Origin: Candidatus Dojkabacteria bacterium
Lineage (GTDB): Bacteria; Patescibacteriota; Dojkabacteria; SC72; WJKH01
Length of the DNA: 32,688 nucleotides
Direction of reading: 5' to 3'
Assembly: GCA_014729235.1 (NCBI GenBank)
Contig: WJKH01000027.1
Span: 1 to 32,688 of the forward strand
Part shown: positions 1-8,083 of the stretch, piece after piece
How positions within the stretch are numbered: the stretch's first letter is position 1
How the letters are laid out: each line of letters opens with the position of its first letter
Notes under the pieces: model-generated
Database searches by the model: none
The model's input: the letters and a program-made list of their open reading frames with translations, nothing else
What the model was told of the DNA's origin: nothing
Program-made: the position numbers and the translations under genes

Positions 1-38
1 CCTGTGTAATCTCTTTATAGGGAGATTTTACATTTCTT

Positions 39-200
39 CTAAAGTTCCATCGCGGTATCTGGAAACACTAGACACGTTGGAACGTGATAATAAAGGGAGG
101 ATTTTGCTTGGAAGAGTTTCGATATTTCCCTTTGAAATTCTTCATTCAATTGGATTTCAGAGCTGTTTGCTTTGCAGCCGGAAGATTTGTTCACAGCCAT
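39..200 (-). CDS. possible small ORF, 53 aa (MAVNKSSGCKANSSEIQLNEEFQREISKLFQAKSSLYYHVPTCLVFPDTAMEL)
   Basis: Read by eye on the minus strand. ATG at 200, TAG at 39-41, directly downstream of the greA-like gene. An inverted repeat AATCTC/GAGATT lies past its stop. No homology recognised. Confidence 0.3.
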   Translation of the reverse strand: MAVNKSSGCKANSSEIQLNEEFQREISKLFQAKSSLYYHVPTCLVFPDTAMEL

Positions 201-208
201 CTGCTAAC

Positions 209-676
209 TTAACGAATTGCAATTATCTTCAACGTTAGCATAGTCTCGTTTACTGATGCTTCAATTGAGTCGCCGGGGGCTTTGCCAATAATAGCCTTAC
301 CTATCGGACTCTCTGAGGAAATCTTATTTTCCAGGGGATTGGCTTCAACGGGATGAACAATTGTGTATTCGGATTCTTTGCTGTCGCCAATTTTAAGAAC
401 GACACAAGCGCCTATCCCGACTTTTTGGCCCGATAGTTCGGAGTTTTTGACAGTTTCGCTATTTTTTAATAGAGCCTTTATCTCAATAATCTGCTCTGAA
501 GCGTCTTCAAGCAGGTCTTTTGCTAGATAAAAGGCATCACATTCGCGCTCATCGCCTTCTTTTACAGCGGCAATATAAGATTTCATGTAGCGTGCCTCCT
601 TTTTCTTGAGGTCATTCAGCCTTTTTTCCAGACGTTTCTTCTCTTTTTGAGTGATTTTTACTTTTTCTTGTTTCAC
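209..676 (-). CDS. greA: transcription elongation factor GreA/GreB family
   Basis: 155 aa, N-terminal coiled coil with GDERECDAFYLAKD resembling the GreA tip motif GDxxENxEYxxAK, C-terminal FKBP-like region ending SPIGKAIIGKAPGDSIEASVN. Confidence 0.85.
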   Translation of the reverse strand: MKQEKVKITQKEKKRLEKRLNDLKKKEARYMKSYIAAVKEGDERECDAFYLAKDLLEDASEQIIEIKALLKNSETVKNSELSGQKVGIGACVVLKIGDSKESEYTIVHPVEANPLENKISSESPIGKAIIGKAPGDSIEASVNETMLTLKIIAIR

Positions 677-690
677 AGCACCTTTTTTAC

Positions 691-711
691 TATAATTAGA
701 TCCGTATTATA
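691..711. promoter_or_regulatory. divergent greA/DHH promoters, facing -10 boxes
   Basis: TATAAT on + at 691-696 and TATAAT on - (ATTATA at 706-711), between the divergent starts at 676 and 739. -35 boxes are not convincing. Confidence 0.5.
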
Positions 712-738
712 CCACGCTAAATTGTTAAGTTTGTAACA

Positions 739-1785
739 ATGCTTCCGACTGGTTATAAGATTCTTCCGGATTTAGTAAATAGCATCGAGAAGGCTGAAGT
801 AGTCTTAATTGTCTCCCATAAACGACCGGATTATGATGCCGTTTGTTCCTCTCTCGCGCTTTATAGATTATTAACTAATGCTTATCCGGACAAAAAGATA
901 GTAGTTGGAAATGAAGATAGCCCTTCGCCCAGGATGAAGCATTTAGAGGACTATAACAAGATTCATGTTGACGATTTGTCCAGTCTTATAAGGACTTATT
1001 CCCCTCAACTTATAATTTGTCTTGATGGTTCACTTCATTCGAGATTTACCTGGGACGAAAAGACGGCTCGCGATCTAATTATTGAAGAGAAAATTTCTAC
1101 AGCAGTCATTGATCATCATACTTCTGATGATATTACTCCTGATGCCTTTGATATCTACGTGAACAATAAGGCGGCGGCTACTTCTGAAGAGCTGTACAAA
1201 GTTTTTATTCAGGGACTGGGTTGGAAGCTGGATTCTCAAATTGCCGAGTATCTTCAACTAGGGATTCTGTCGGATACAAACAGATTTCTTTACAAGATCG
1301 GAAATTTTATTGAAACTGCTAAAATTGTTAATGAGCTCATGCTGAAAGGTGCCGAAATCCAGAGGCTTAGCGGAAAAGTTGATGAGCTAAGTGACTTGGA
1401 CTTACAGGTGTTTCAGGAGATGTTTAAGAATCTTCAAATAACCGACAGTCTTAATTATAGTTTTGTAAGTGACAAATTTAGTAATGAGTTACAGGCAGCA
1501 AATACGGATTACACTGAATACAAGCTTGCAAGAAGGCGTTTTGTGGATGATTTTGTAACAGGTGGGAAAAATGGTTGGGGATTCATCGTCGCCAGGGATT
1601 GGAAGAGTGACGGTTTGTATAATGGTTCTTTCCGTTCCAATGAGGGGATTGCTGAATGTGATAAGTTGGCAAATCTTTTTGATGGCGGTGGTCATAAGCT
1701 TGCTGCGGGTTTTGATTTGGAAGCCGGTTCAGTTGATGAAGCGATACAACTGATTCTCCAACGGATCGATAAGTACACTTTATAG
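739..1785 (+). CDS. DHH/DHHA1 family phosphoesterase (NrnA-like nanoRNase/pAp phosphatase)
   Basis: HKRPDYDAVCSSLAL, VIDHHTSDD (DHH motif), C-terminal GGGHKLAAGF (DHHA1). Confidence 0.88.
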   Translation: MLPTGYKILPDLVNSIEKAEVVLIVSHKRPDYDAVCSSLALYRLLTNAYPDKKIVVGNEDSPSPRMKHLEDYNKIHVDDLSSLIRTYSPQLIICLDGSLHSRFTWDEKTARDLIIEEKISTAVIDHHTSDDITPDAFDIYVNNKAAATSEELYKVFIQGLGWKLDSQIAEYLQLGILSDTNRFLYKIGNFIETAKIVNELMLKGAEIQRLSGKVDELSDLDLQVFQEMFKNLQITDSLNYSFVSDKFSNELQAANTDYTEYKLARRRFVDDFVTGGKNGWGFIVARDWKSDGLYNGSFRSNEGIAECDKLANLFDGGGHKLAAGFDLEAGSVDEAIQLILQRIDKYTL

Positions 1786-1798
1786 GTTAGCGGGGGTG
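1781..1798 (+). repeat. 18-nt box copy 1, TATAGGTTAGCGGGGGTG
   Basis: Identical to 1912-1929. Contains the TAG stop of the DHH gene (1783-1785) and a GTG (1796-1798) that opens a 41-aa ORF. Confidence 0.85.
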
Positions 1799-1921
1799 AA
1801 TTATTCTAGAAAATGTGCTATAATACAACGATCTTTGTTAAAGGTTAATTATGATTGTATGGGTGTGGATTTGTACTCTAAGAGATTGCTACAGATTTTA
1901 ATTAAATTATCTATAGGTTAG
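1796..1921 (+). CDS. possible 41-aa leader-type ORF upstream of valS (VNYSRKCAIIQRSLLKVNYDCMGVDLYSKRLLQILIKLSIG)
   Basis: GTG at 1796, TAG at 1919-1921. Start in box copy 1, stop in box copy 2. No homology recognised. Confidence 0.2.
   Translation: MNYSRKCAIIQRSLLKVNYDCMGVDLYSKRLLQILIKLSIG
1816..1824 (+). promoter_or_regulatory. extended -10 promoter upstream of valS
   Basis: TGC-TATAAT (TGn extended -10). No good -35. Predicted start near 1831. Confidence 0.5.
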
Positions 1922-1929
1922 CGGGGGTG
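1912..1929 (+). repeat. 18-nt box copy 2, TATAGGTTAGCGGGGGTG
   Basis: Exact copy of 1781-1798. Its GTG is the only plausible valS start in the ORF (in-frame TAA at 1903-1905). Confidence 0.85.
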
Positions 1930-4419
1930 GAGGAGGAAACTAAAACATCACAAATCCCAAAAAATTTTGACTCGCAGACTCAGGAAGCGAGGATTTATAA
2001 AATATGGGAAGATTCCGGGGTATTTTCACCGGAAGGCTCTGAAGCAGAGATTATAAAACAGGGCATCGAGCCTGGAAAGCCCTTTGTTATGACATTGCCG
2101 CCTCCAAATGCAAATGGAGATTTACATGTTGGACATACTTGCGGCTATTCTTTTCAGGATGCAATGGGACGATACTATCGTATGCATGGACGGCCAACAC
2201 TCTTACTACCGGGAAAAGATCATGCAAGCATTCAGACTGAGGCTGTTTATATTCGACATTTGGAAGAAAAGGGGATTGATAAATGGGAGTTGGGACGGGA
2301 AAAGTTCTACAAAATGTGTTATGACTTTTGCATTGAGAGAGCAAACGATGCCCGTTCGCAGGAGAAAAAAATCGGACTTTCAGCTGATTGGAACCGTGAG
2401 CTTTTTACTCTGGATGAAAGATTAAATACTGTCATATACGACACGTTTTTCAAGATGTACGATGATGGACTGATTTATCGTGGAAAATACATAATCAATC
2501 AGTGTCCACACTGCCGGACGGCACTGGCAGATATTGATACTGTGCATGAAAAGAGCAGAGGAATATTGGCGGAAATAATTTATCCATTTGTTGATGAAGC
2601 GGATCAGAAAGTTGCGGAAAGAGATTTTGCGGCAAATCCGATTAATATTAAAGACGATCATGGAAAAGTTATTGATACGAAGATTCTTAGCTTGAAAGGA
2701 ATTACTGTAGCTACAACTCGACCCGAGACTATGCTTGGTGATACAGCCATTGCCGTGCATCCGGACGATCCTAAATACAAAAATTTAATTGGCAAGAAAG
2801 TCAGGATTCCAATTGTGGATCGAGAGATCCCAATTATTGCTGATCAGGAAGTTGATATGCAATTTGGGACAGCTGCTGTAAAAGTAACACCAGCGCATTC
2901 TCCGGTTGACTTTGAAATCGGGAAACGACATGATCTTCCAGTTATTAATGTGATCGATGAATTGGGAAGAATAACTGCTCCAGCTCCGGATAAGTATATC
3001 GGGATGGATACTGTTGAGTGCTCAAAAGCTTTGGTAAAAGATCTCGAGGAATTGAGTTTGCTCGTAGATATTAAGAATTACAAGCATGAGATTGTTCAGT
3101 GCGAGCGCTGTGATACTCCAATTCAGCATATTGTTTCATATCAATGGTTTGTTGATGTAGAGCCTTTAGCTAAAAAAGCACTTGCAGTTTTGAAAAATGG
3201 TGGGACAAAAATAATCCCTGATGGTCAGCAGAGTGCACTTATACATTTTTTTGAAAATATTGAGCCGTGGTGTATTTCCCGGCAATTATGGTGGGGACAG
3301 GATATTCCCGTTTGGTATAGCGGAGGGAAAGAACTTCATGACTGGCTGCTTGAAGAGGTTGAAAAGTCAGGATTGGGCAAAGGTGTCTCTGAGCTGTCAG
3401 AAAAGGAACGAAGTGATCTCATTGCGAAATTTGAAGATGAAATGGGTAAAAAGGTTACAGGGACGGGTAATATATTTGTACAGAAGGATAAGCCTGAAAA
3501 TGATCCGGACTGGGATGGTGGTCCATCAGAACTATTGTTTGAAAAAGAATCCGATATCCTGGATACATGGTTTAGTTCCGGACAGTGGCCATTTTCAACT
3601 CTAGGTGGGCCGGGTGGTGATGATTACTCGAAATACTATCCAACGGATGTGTTGGAGACTGCCAGGGATATTCTTTTTTGGTGGGTAGCTAGAATGATGA
3701 TGCTGGGGATTTACCGGACAGGTAAAACTCCTTTTCATACAGTATATCTTCATGGGATGATTTTGGCTGAAGATGGGAAGAAGATGTCAAAATCCCGTGG
3801 GAACGGAGTCTCTCCTATGGAGGTCATTAGAACTTATGGGGCAGATGCTTTGAGACTTTGGTATTATTCCGATACTTTGCCTGGGGCGAATTCTCCACTG
3901 AGAACGGAAAAGATCAAGGGAAATCGAAATTTTGTTAATAAAATTTGGAATGCTTTTCGCTTTGTGATAATGAATGTTCAGGATAGCGAATTAGAGCAGC
4001 TTCGAGAAAAGCTGGAAGAAATCAGCACTGAAATGAATGCAATGAGTGACGGTATCGATGCAGAGAAGGGAGAGGAGTATCAGAAAGAGCATATGTATTC
4101 TATGATTACAAAGACAAATATTCAGCAGATTGACGGATACGTTGAAGAATATCGGTTTAACCTGGCTGCTGAGGAGATTCGTGAATTTTTCTGGCATACA
4201 ATTTGCGACAAGTGGATAGAGGAGGTCAAGAATAAGATTCAAGACTTAAAACCGGGAGATAGTACCCGTATTCGTGTCCTTGCAAGCTTAATTCACCCAA
4301 TGATGCAGTATCTAAAAGCCATGCATCCATTTATTCCGTTTATTACAGAGGCTGTCTGGCAGGAATTGGTGAAGCTGGGTCTAGCCGATGGAGATCTGAT
4401 TATTCAAGTGTCAAATTGA
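1927..4419 (+). CDS. valS: valyl-tRNA synthetase, lacking the usual C-terminal coiled-coil arm
   Basis: HIGH-type NGDLHVGHTCG, KMSKSRGNGVSP, TTRPETMLGDTAIAVHPDD editing domain, ARDILFWWVARMMM. Ends at TEAVWQELVKLGLADGDLIIQVSN. Confidence 0.95.
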   Translation: MEEETKTSQIPKNFDSQTQEARIYKIWEDSGVFSPEGSEAEIIKQGIEPGKPFVMTLPPPNANGDLHVGHTCGYSFQDAMGRYYRMHGRPTLLLPGKDHASIQTEAVYIRHLEEKGIDKWELGREKFYKMCYDFCIERANDARSQEKKIGLSADWNRELFTLDERLNTVIYDTFFKMYDDGLIYRGKYIINQCPHCRTALADIDTVHEKSRGILAEIIYPFVDEADQKVAERDFAANPINIKDDHGKVIDTKILSLKGITVATTRPETMLGDTAIAVHPDDPKYKNLIGKKVRIPIVDREIPIIADQEVDMQFGTAAVKVTPAHSPVDFEIGKRHDLPVINVIDELGRITAPAPDKYIGMDTVECSKALVKDLEELSLLVDIKNYKHEIVQCERCDTPIQHIVSYQWFVDVEPLAKKALAVLKNGGTKIIPDGQQSALIHFFENIEPWCISRQLWWGQDIPVWYSGGKELHDWLLEEVEKSGLGKGVSELSEKERSDLIAKFEDEMGKKVTGTGNIFVQKDKPENDPDWDGGPSELLFEKESDILDTWFSSGQWPFSTLGGPGGDDYSKYYPTDVLETARDILFWWVARMMMLGIYRTGKTPFHTVYLHGMILAEDGKKMSKSRGNGVSPMEVIRTYGADALRLWYYSDTLPGANSPLRTEKIKGNRNFVNKIWNAFRFVIMNVQDSELEQLREKLEEISTEMNAMSDGIDAEKGEEYQKEHMYSMITKTNIQQIDGYVEEYRFNLAAEEIREFFWHTICDKWIEEVKNKIQDLKPGDSTRIRVLASLIHPMMQYLKAMHPFIPFITEAVWQELVKLGLADGDLIIQVSN

Positions 4420-4585
4420 GCTTCCGGGCCAAAACCCTGTGAAGTTGATTGCAGAAGCCTAACTTTCATGCCATACATATTGATAAATATTGGAGCTATG
4501 AGGTGTAATTGAAATTGTCAGAAAGTCTTGGATTTTAGGTCAAAGAAGGATTAAGGTTCTGATTTAATAGGACGATAAATATAAA

Positions 4586-5803
4586 ATGGAGAAGCAAAAA
4601 ACAAAACAACGGGTAATAAATTTCAAATATCCTCTAGAGGTATATGTTTTTTGGATTATATCGTTTGTGACAGGGTTCGAGCTGGTAGGTGGGGTGTTGG
4701 TACTATTTTTGAGGGAGTGGGGCGGTTTGAGTCAACTCCAGACGCAGACGCTTCAGAGCTGGTTTATGTTTATGATTTTCTTGATGGAAATCCCTACAGG
4801 ATTAATTGGTGATATCAAAGGGCGTAAGTTTTCAGTAGTGTGTAGTTATATTTTTCTGATAATTGGGCCTGTAATTTACGGACTATTTCCAAATTTTAAA
4901 CTCTTTCTTTTAAGCGAGGCTATCTTTGCCATCGGGGCGGCTTTTAGCTCAGGAGCGATGGAAGCCTTAATGTATGATACTGTCAAGGAGAAGGGGTTAC
5001 TTGATGAGTATAATAAAATCAACACAGTTAACAGGAGCGTTCAGTCAATTGGACGGTTGATTGCAGCTCCTCTTGGAGGTTTAGCTGTTGCATTATTGCC
5101 TGTAAACATTATTTTTCAATTGTGGGCAGTAAATTCGGTCATTTGCTTGATAATACTGTTAATCTTTATTAAGGAACCTGAAGTTATTTCCCGGAGAGAG
5201 CTGGTTCCCGATTACAAGGAAGTATTTAAGAAGAGTCTAGCAACTTTGAGAGACAACAAAAAGCTGCAAAAACTTGTTGCTTATATGATATCTGTTAGTG
5301 TAGGCGGGTATTTTGTTTTGTGGCTCTACCAGACTCTGATGCTTGAGGCGGGTGTTCCGGACACTCAGTACGGGTTTTATCGGATTTTATTTATGGTAGG
5401 CCAGATGCTGATAGGATTCGTCTTATCTGATTTGCTTGAAAAGCACAAACATAGGCGGTTGATTTTGATAATATGCGGCCTGCTCTTTGGTCTGGTGTAT
5501 ATTTTAGCTGGCTGGATTAGTGAAATTTGGACTATAGTTGTCTTCATCGTAATTGGTGGATATGGAAAGGAGCACAGAGGCGTTTTCTCTAAGTATTTAA
5601 ATGCTTATATTGAAAGCGATGAGAGGTCTACAACACTATCATTTATTTCGATGTTTAAGAGAATAATCCTGGCTGTTTTAAATCCTTTTGTTGGTTGGGC
5701 CGCTGACCGGAGTCTGTCACTTACGCTTGTCGCAATAGGTATTTTTATAATTATATCTTCCTTTGTGCTGATGCCAAATGAGATAGCTAATCCTGATTCG
5801 TGA
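4586..5803 (+). CDS. MFS family transporter
   Basis: 405 aa, about 12 hydrophobic segments, GLIGDIKGRKFS loop typical of MFS. Confidence 0.85.
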   Translation: MEKQKTKQRVINFKYPLEVYVFWIISFVTGFELVGGVLVLFLREWGGLSQLQTQTLQSWFMFMIFLMEIPTGLIGDIKGRKFSVVCSYIFLIIGPVIYGLFPNFKLFLLSEAIFAIGAAFSSGAMEALMYDTVKEKGLLDEYNKINTVNRSVQSIGRLIAAPLGGLAVALLPVNIIFQLWAVNSVICLIILLIFIKEPEVISRRELVPDYKEVFKKSLATLRDNKKLQKLVAYMISVSVGGYFVLWLYQTLMLEAGVPDTQYGFYRILFMVGQMLIGFVLSDLLEKHKHRRLILIICGLLFGLVYILAGWISEIWTIVVFIVIGGYGKEHRGVFSKYLNAYIESDERSTTLSFISMFKRIILAVLNPFVGWAADRSLSLTLVAIGIFIIISSFVLMPNEIANPDS

Positions 5804-5906
5804 TAGGCCTGGTTCAAAATATTTTCTGACTCTGAATCAGTGGGTGTTGAGCTCCAGCGAAGGCATTGACTGCTTATTTGTCTAAAATGGCAGGTTGACG
5901 CGGGAT

Positions 5907-7367
5907 TTATAGGTCGGGCTTTTTGAATAAGATCCCTTTTTCCTGAGAGTTCAGAAGGTTGAGTGCTTTTTCTGCAGATTCTGGAATTACCGGAAGATAG
6001 CACTTTGCAGCTGCGCGAAGTAGATAGCCTAGATTTTGCAGAATCTCAGAAGCTTTATCGATACTGACTGATTTATCCCATGGAGCTTCGTCTGTAATAT
6101 ATTGGTTGCCATAAGCTGTTAACTCTGCGATTTTTTCATAGGCTTGATTGAGCTCATAGATGTTCATTAAATTCTCATAATCTTCGATGAATTTATCAAC
6201 TTTTTCGATGAAATCACTAGCAGTTGCGGAGTCAGAATTTATATCAATTTCTTTTGAATTTGCCAGGTGAATGACACGATTTAGCAAATTCCCGAACTTA
6301 TCAGCTAAATGATCATTATAGATAGCCTGTAGGCGGGCTTCTGAAAGTCCAAAGTCGTCAAAAGTTGGTACGCCTGCGGCAAAGTAGTATCGTACGGCTT
6401 CAACACCATATTTGTCGGCGAGGTCTTGAGGGTCAACGACGTTTCCAATTGTTTTGCTCATCTTCTTACCATCTTCAGCGAGAACCATTCCATGAACAAG
6501 AAGCTTCTTTGTAAAGGGGAGACCTATTGCTGCGAGCATACCTTGCCAGATAGCTCCCTGAAAACGGAGATTGTCCGGCCCGCAAAGCTGAATCCCCGGC
6601 CAGTGGTTTTGGAATTTATCCTGATCTGTACCGTAACCTACTGCAAAAATATAATTTGTCAATGCATCAAACCACACGTAAACGACTTGGGAAGGATCAT
6701 CAGGCACTTCAATTCCCCAGGGGAGGTTTTCTTTCAGTCTTGATATGCTGATGTCCTGCAATCCATCTTTTACGAAGTTGATCAGGGACTTGTGTTTGTT
6801 TTGAGGTTTTACAAATTCCGGGTTGATTTTCTCTAGATATTTAAGAATATCATCTGTAAAGGCTGATAGTTTAAAGAAATAGTTTTCTTCTTCGAAATCT
6901 ACGGGTTTTTTGTTGTGATCCGGGCATTTGCCATCGACTAGATCTTTTTCTGTTTTGAAGCTTTCACATCCTACGCAATACAATCCTTTGTACTTTTTTT
7001 TGTAAATGTAGCCATTTGCATCAACTTCCTTCCAAAATTTTTTAACTAGCTTGTGGTGTTCGGACGAAGTAGTGCGGTAAAAGTTTGAATAATCAATGCA
7101 AAATAGATCGCAGAATTCTTTCCATTTCTCAGCGTATTCATCAACGTATTTGGTTACGGGGGTGTTTGCTGATTGAGCTTTTTGAAGAATTTTCAGGCCA
7201 TGTTCATCCATTCCCAGGTTAAAGAATACGTTGTCTTGTCCGAGTTTCTGTTTAAAGTACCGGCTGATGACATCGGCTTGTATAAATTCAAGTGCATGTC
7301 CGACATGTGGGCGGGCATTAACGTATGGAAGAGTTGTTGTGATGTAAAATTTCTCTGTTTTCTTCAT
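5907..7367 (-). CDS. metG: methionyl-tRNA synthetase (start likely MKKTEKFYIT at 7367, not 7403)
   Basis: YVNARPHVGHALEF (HIGH), KMSKTIGNVVDP (KMSKS), zinc-knuckle residues CVGCESF...CPDH. Confidence 0.95.
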   Translation of the reverse strand: MKKTEKFYITTTLPYVNARPHVGHALEFIQADVISRYFKQKLGQDNVFFNLGMDEHGLKILQKAQSANTPVTKYVDEYAEKWKEFCDLFCIDYSNFYRTTSSEHHKLVKKFWKEVDANGYIYKKKYKGLYCVGCESFKTEKDLVDGKCPDHNKKPVDFEEENYFFKLSAFTDDILKYLEKINPEFVKPQNKHKSLINFVKDGLQDISISRLKENLPWGIEVPDDPSQVVYVWFDALTNYIFAVGYGTDQDKFQNHWPGIQLCGPDNLRFQGAIWQGMLAAIGLPFTKKLLVHGMVLAEDGKKMSKTIGNVVDPQDLADKYGVEAVRYYFAAGVPTFDDFGLSEARLQAIYNDHLADKFGNLLNRVIHLANSKEIDINSDSATASDFIEKVDKFIEDYENLMNIYELNQAYEKIAELTAYGNQYITDEAPWDKSVSIDKASEILQNLGYLLRAAAKCYLPVIPESAEKALNLLNSQEKGILFKKPDL

Positions 7368-7504
7368 ATTGCTTATTATAGCAGTCTTAGTGCTGTGTGA
7401 CAATTTGCGCCTGAAGTCTTCTGTAATTGAACCGCAAGATTTCTGATTTTAGCTTGGTTAGGTAATTAACGTTTCTCGGGGTATGGTTTTCCAGGAATTA
7501 TGAT

Positions 7505-8083
7505 ATGCTTTTACTTAGTATGTTGTACAAAAGTCCTCCAAAAATTATCAACGCCATTTTAATAATCTTTGTGTTCTTTTGTTATAGAACGTTCATTTCT
7601 AACGTCTCAGCTAGTGAAATATGGAAACTTAAGAACGAAGCTGAAATGATCAATACTTCTAGTCGCCTTTATTTTGACAGCTACGAGAGCGAAGTTAGAA
7701 TTAATCGAGATGGAAGTCTGGAGGGCTATGCCTGGTCTGATGATCTGGGGTGGATTGATTTTGGTTGGAAAGAGGGGGTGAGGGTTAATTGGCACGAAGC
7801 TGAGCTAGAGGGGCAGGCTAAGGTTTTAAATACAAACGAGTATGTTTATTTTGATGAAAATGATGCTAAGGTGCAGGTAGACTTTGAAGATGGTGAGATG
7901 ACGGGCTATGCTTGGTCTCAGGATATAGGTTGGATTGGGTTTAACGGAGTAGAAATTGATGGAGATCTTGATAATTTAGCCAGAACTGGGAACGGGATAT
8001 CTCAGATACTTATTCTCCTAACACTTTTGGGTTTGGCGTATAAAATGTGCGCAGATAAATTATTAAAGAAAGAAGCATTATGA
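7505..8083 (+). CDS. secreted or membrane-anchored protein with two GYAWSxDxGWIxF repeats and a C-terminal TM segment
   Basis: N-terminal signal/TM. Repeats GYAWSDDLGWIDFG and GYAWSQDIGWIGFN. C-terminal ILILLTLLGLAYKMCADKLLKK. Confidence 0.8.
   Translation: MLLLSMLYKSPPKIINAILIIFVFFCYRTFISNVSASEIWKLKNEAEMINTSSRLYFDSYESEVRINRDGSLEGYAWSDDLGWIDFGWKEGVRVNWHEAELEGQAKVLNTNEYVYFDENDAKVQVDFEDGEMTGYAWSQDIGWIGFNGVEIDGDLDNLARTGNGISQILILLTLLGLAYKMCADKLLKKEAL

Noticed and set aside
1831-1926. T-box riboswitch upstream of valS
   Set aside because: No AGGGTGGNACCGCG-type T-box sequence in the leader.
5818-5850. bidirectional terminator between the MFS gene and metG
   Set aside because: CTGACTCTGAATCAG is only an imperfect palindrome with no T-tract; too weak to call.
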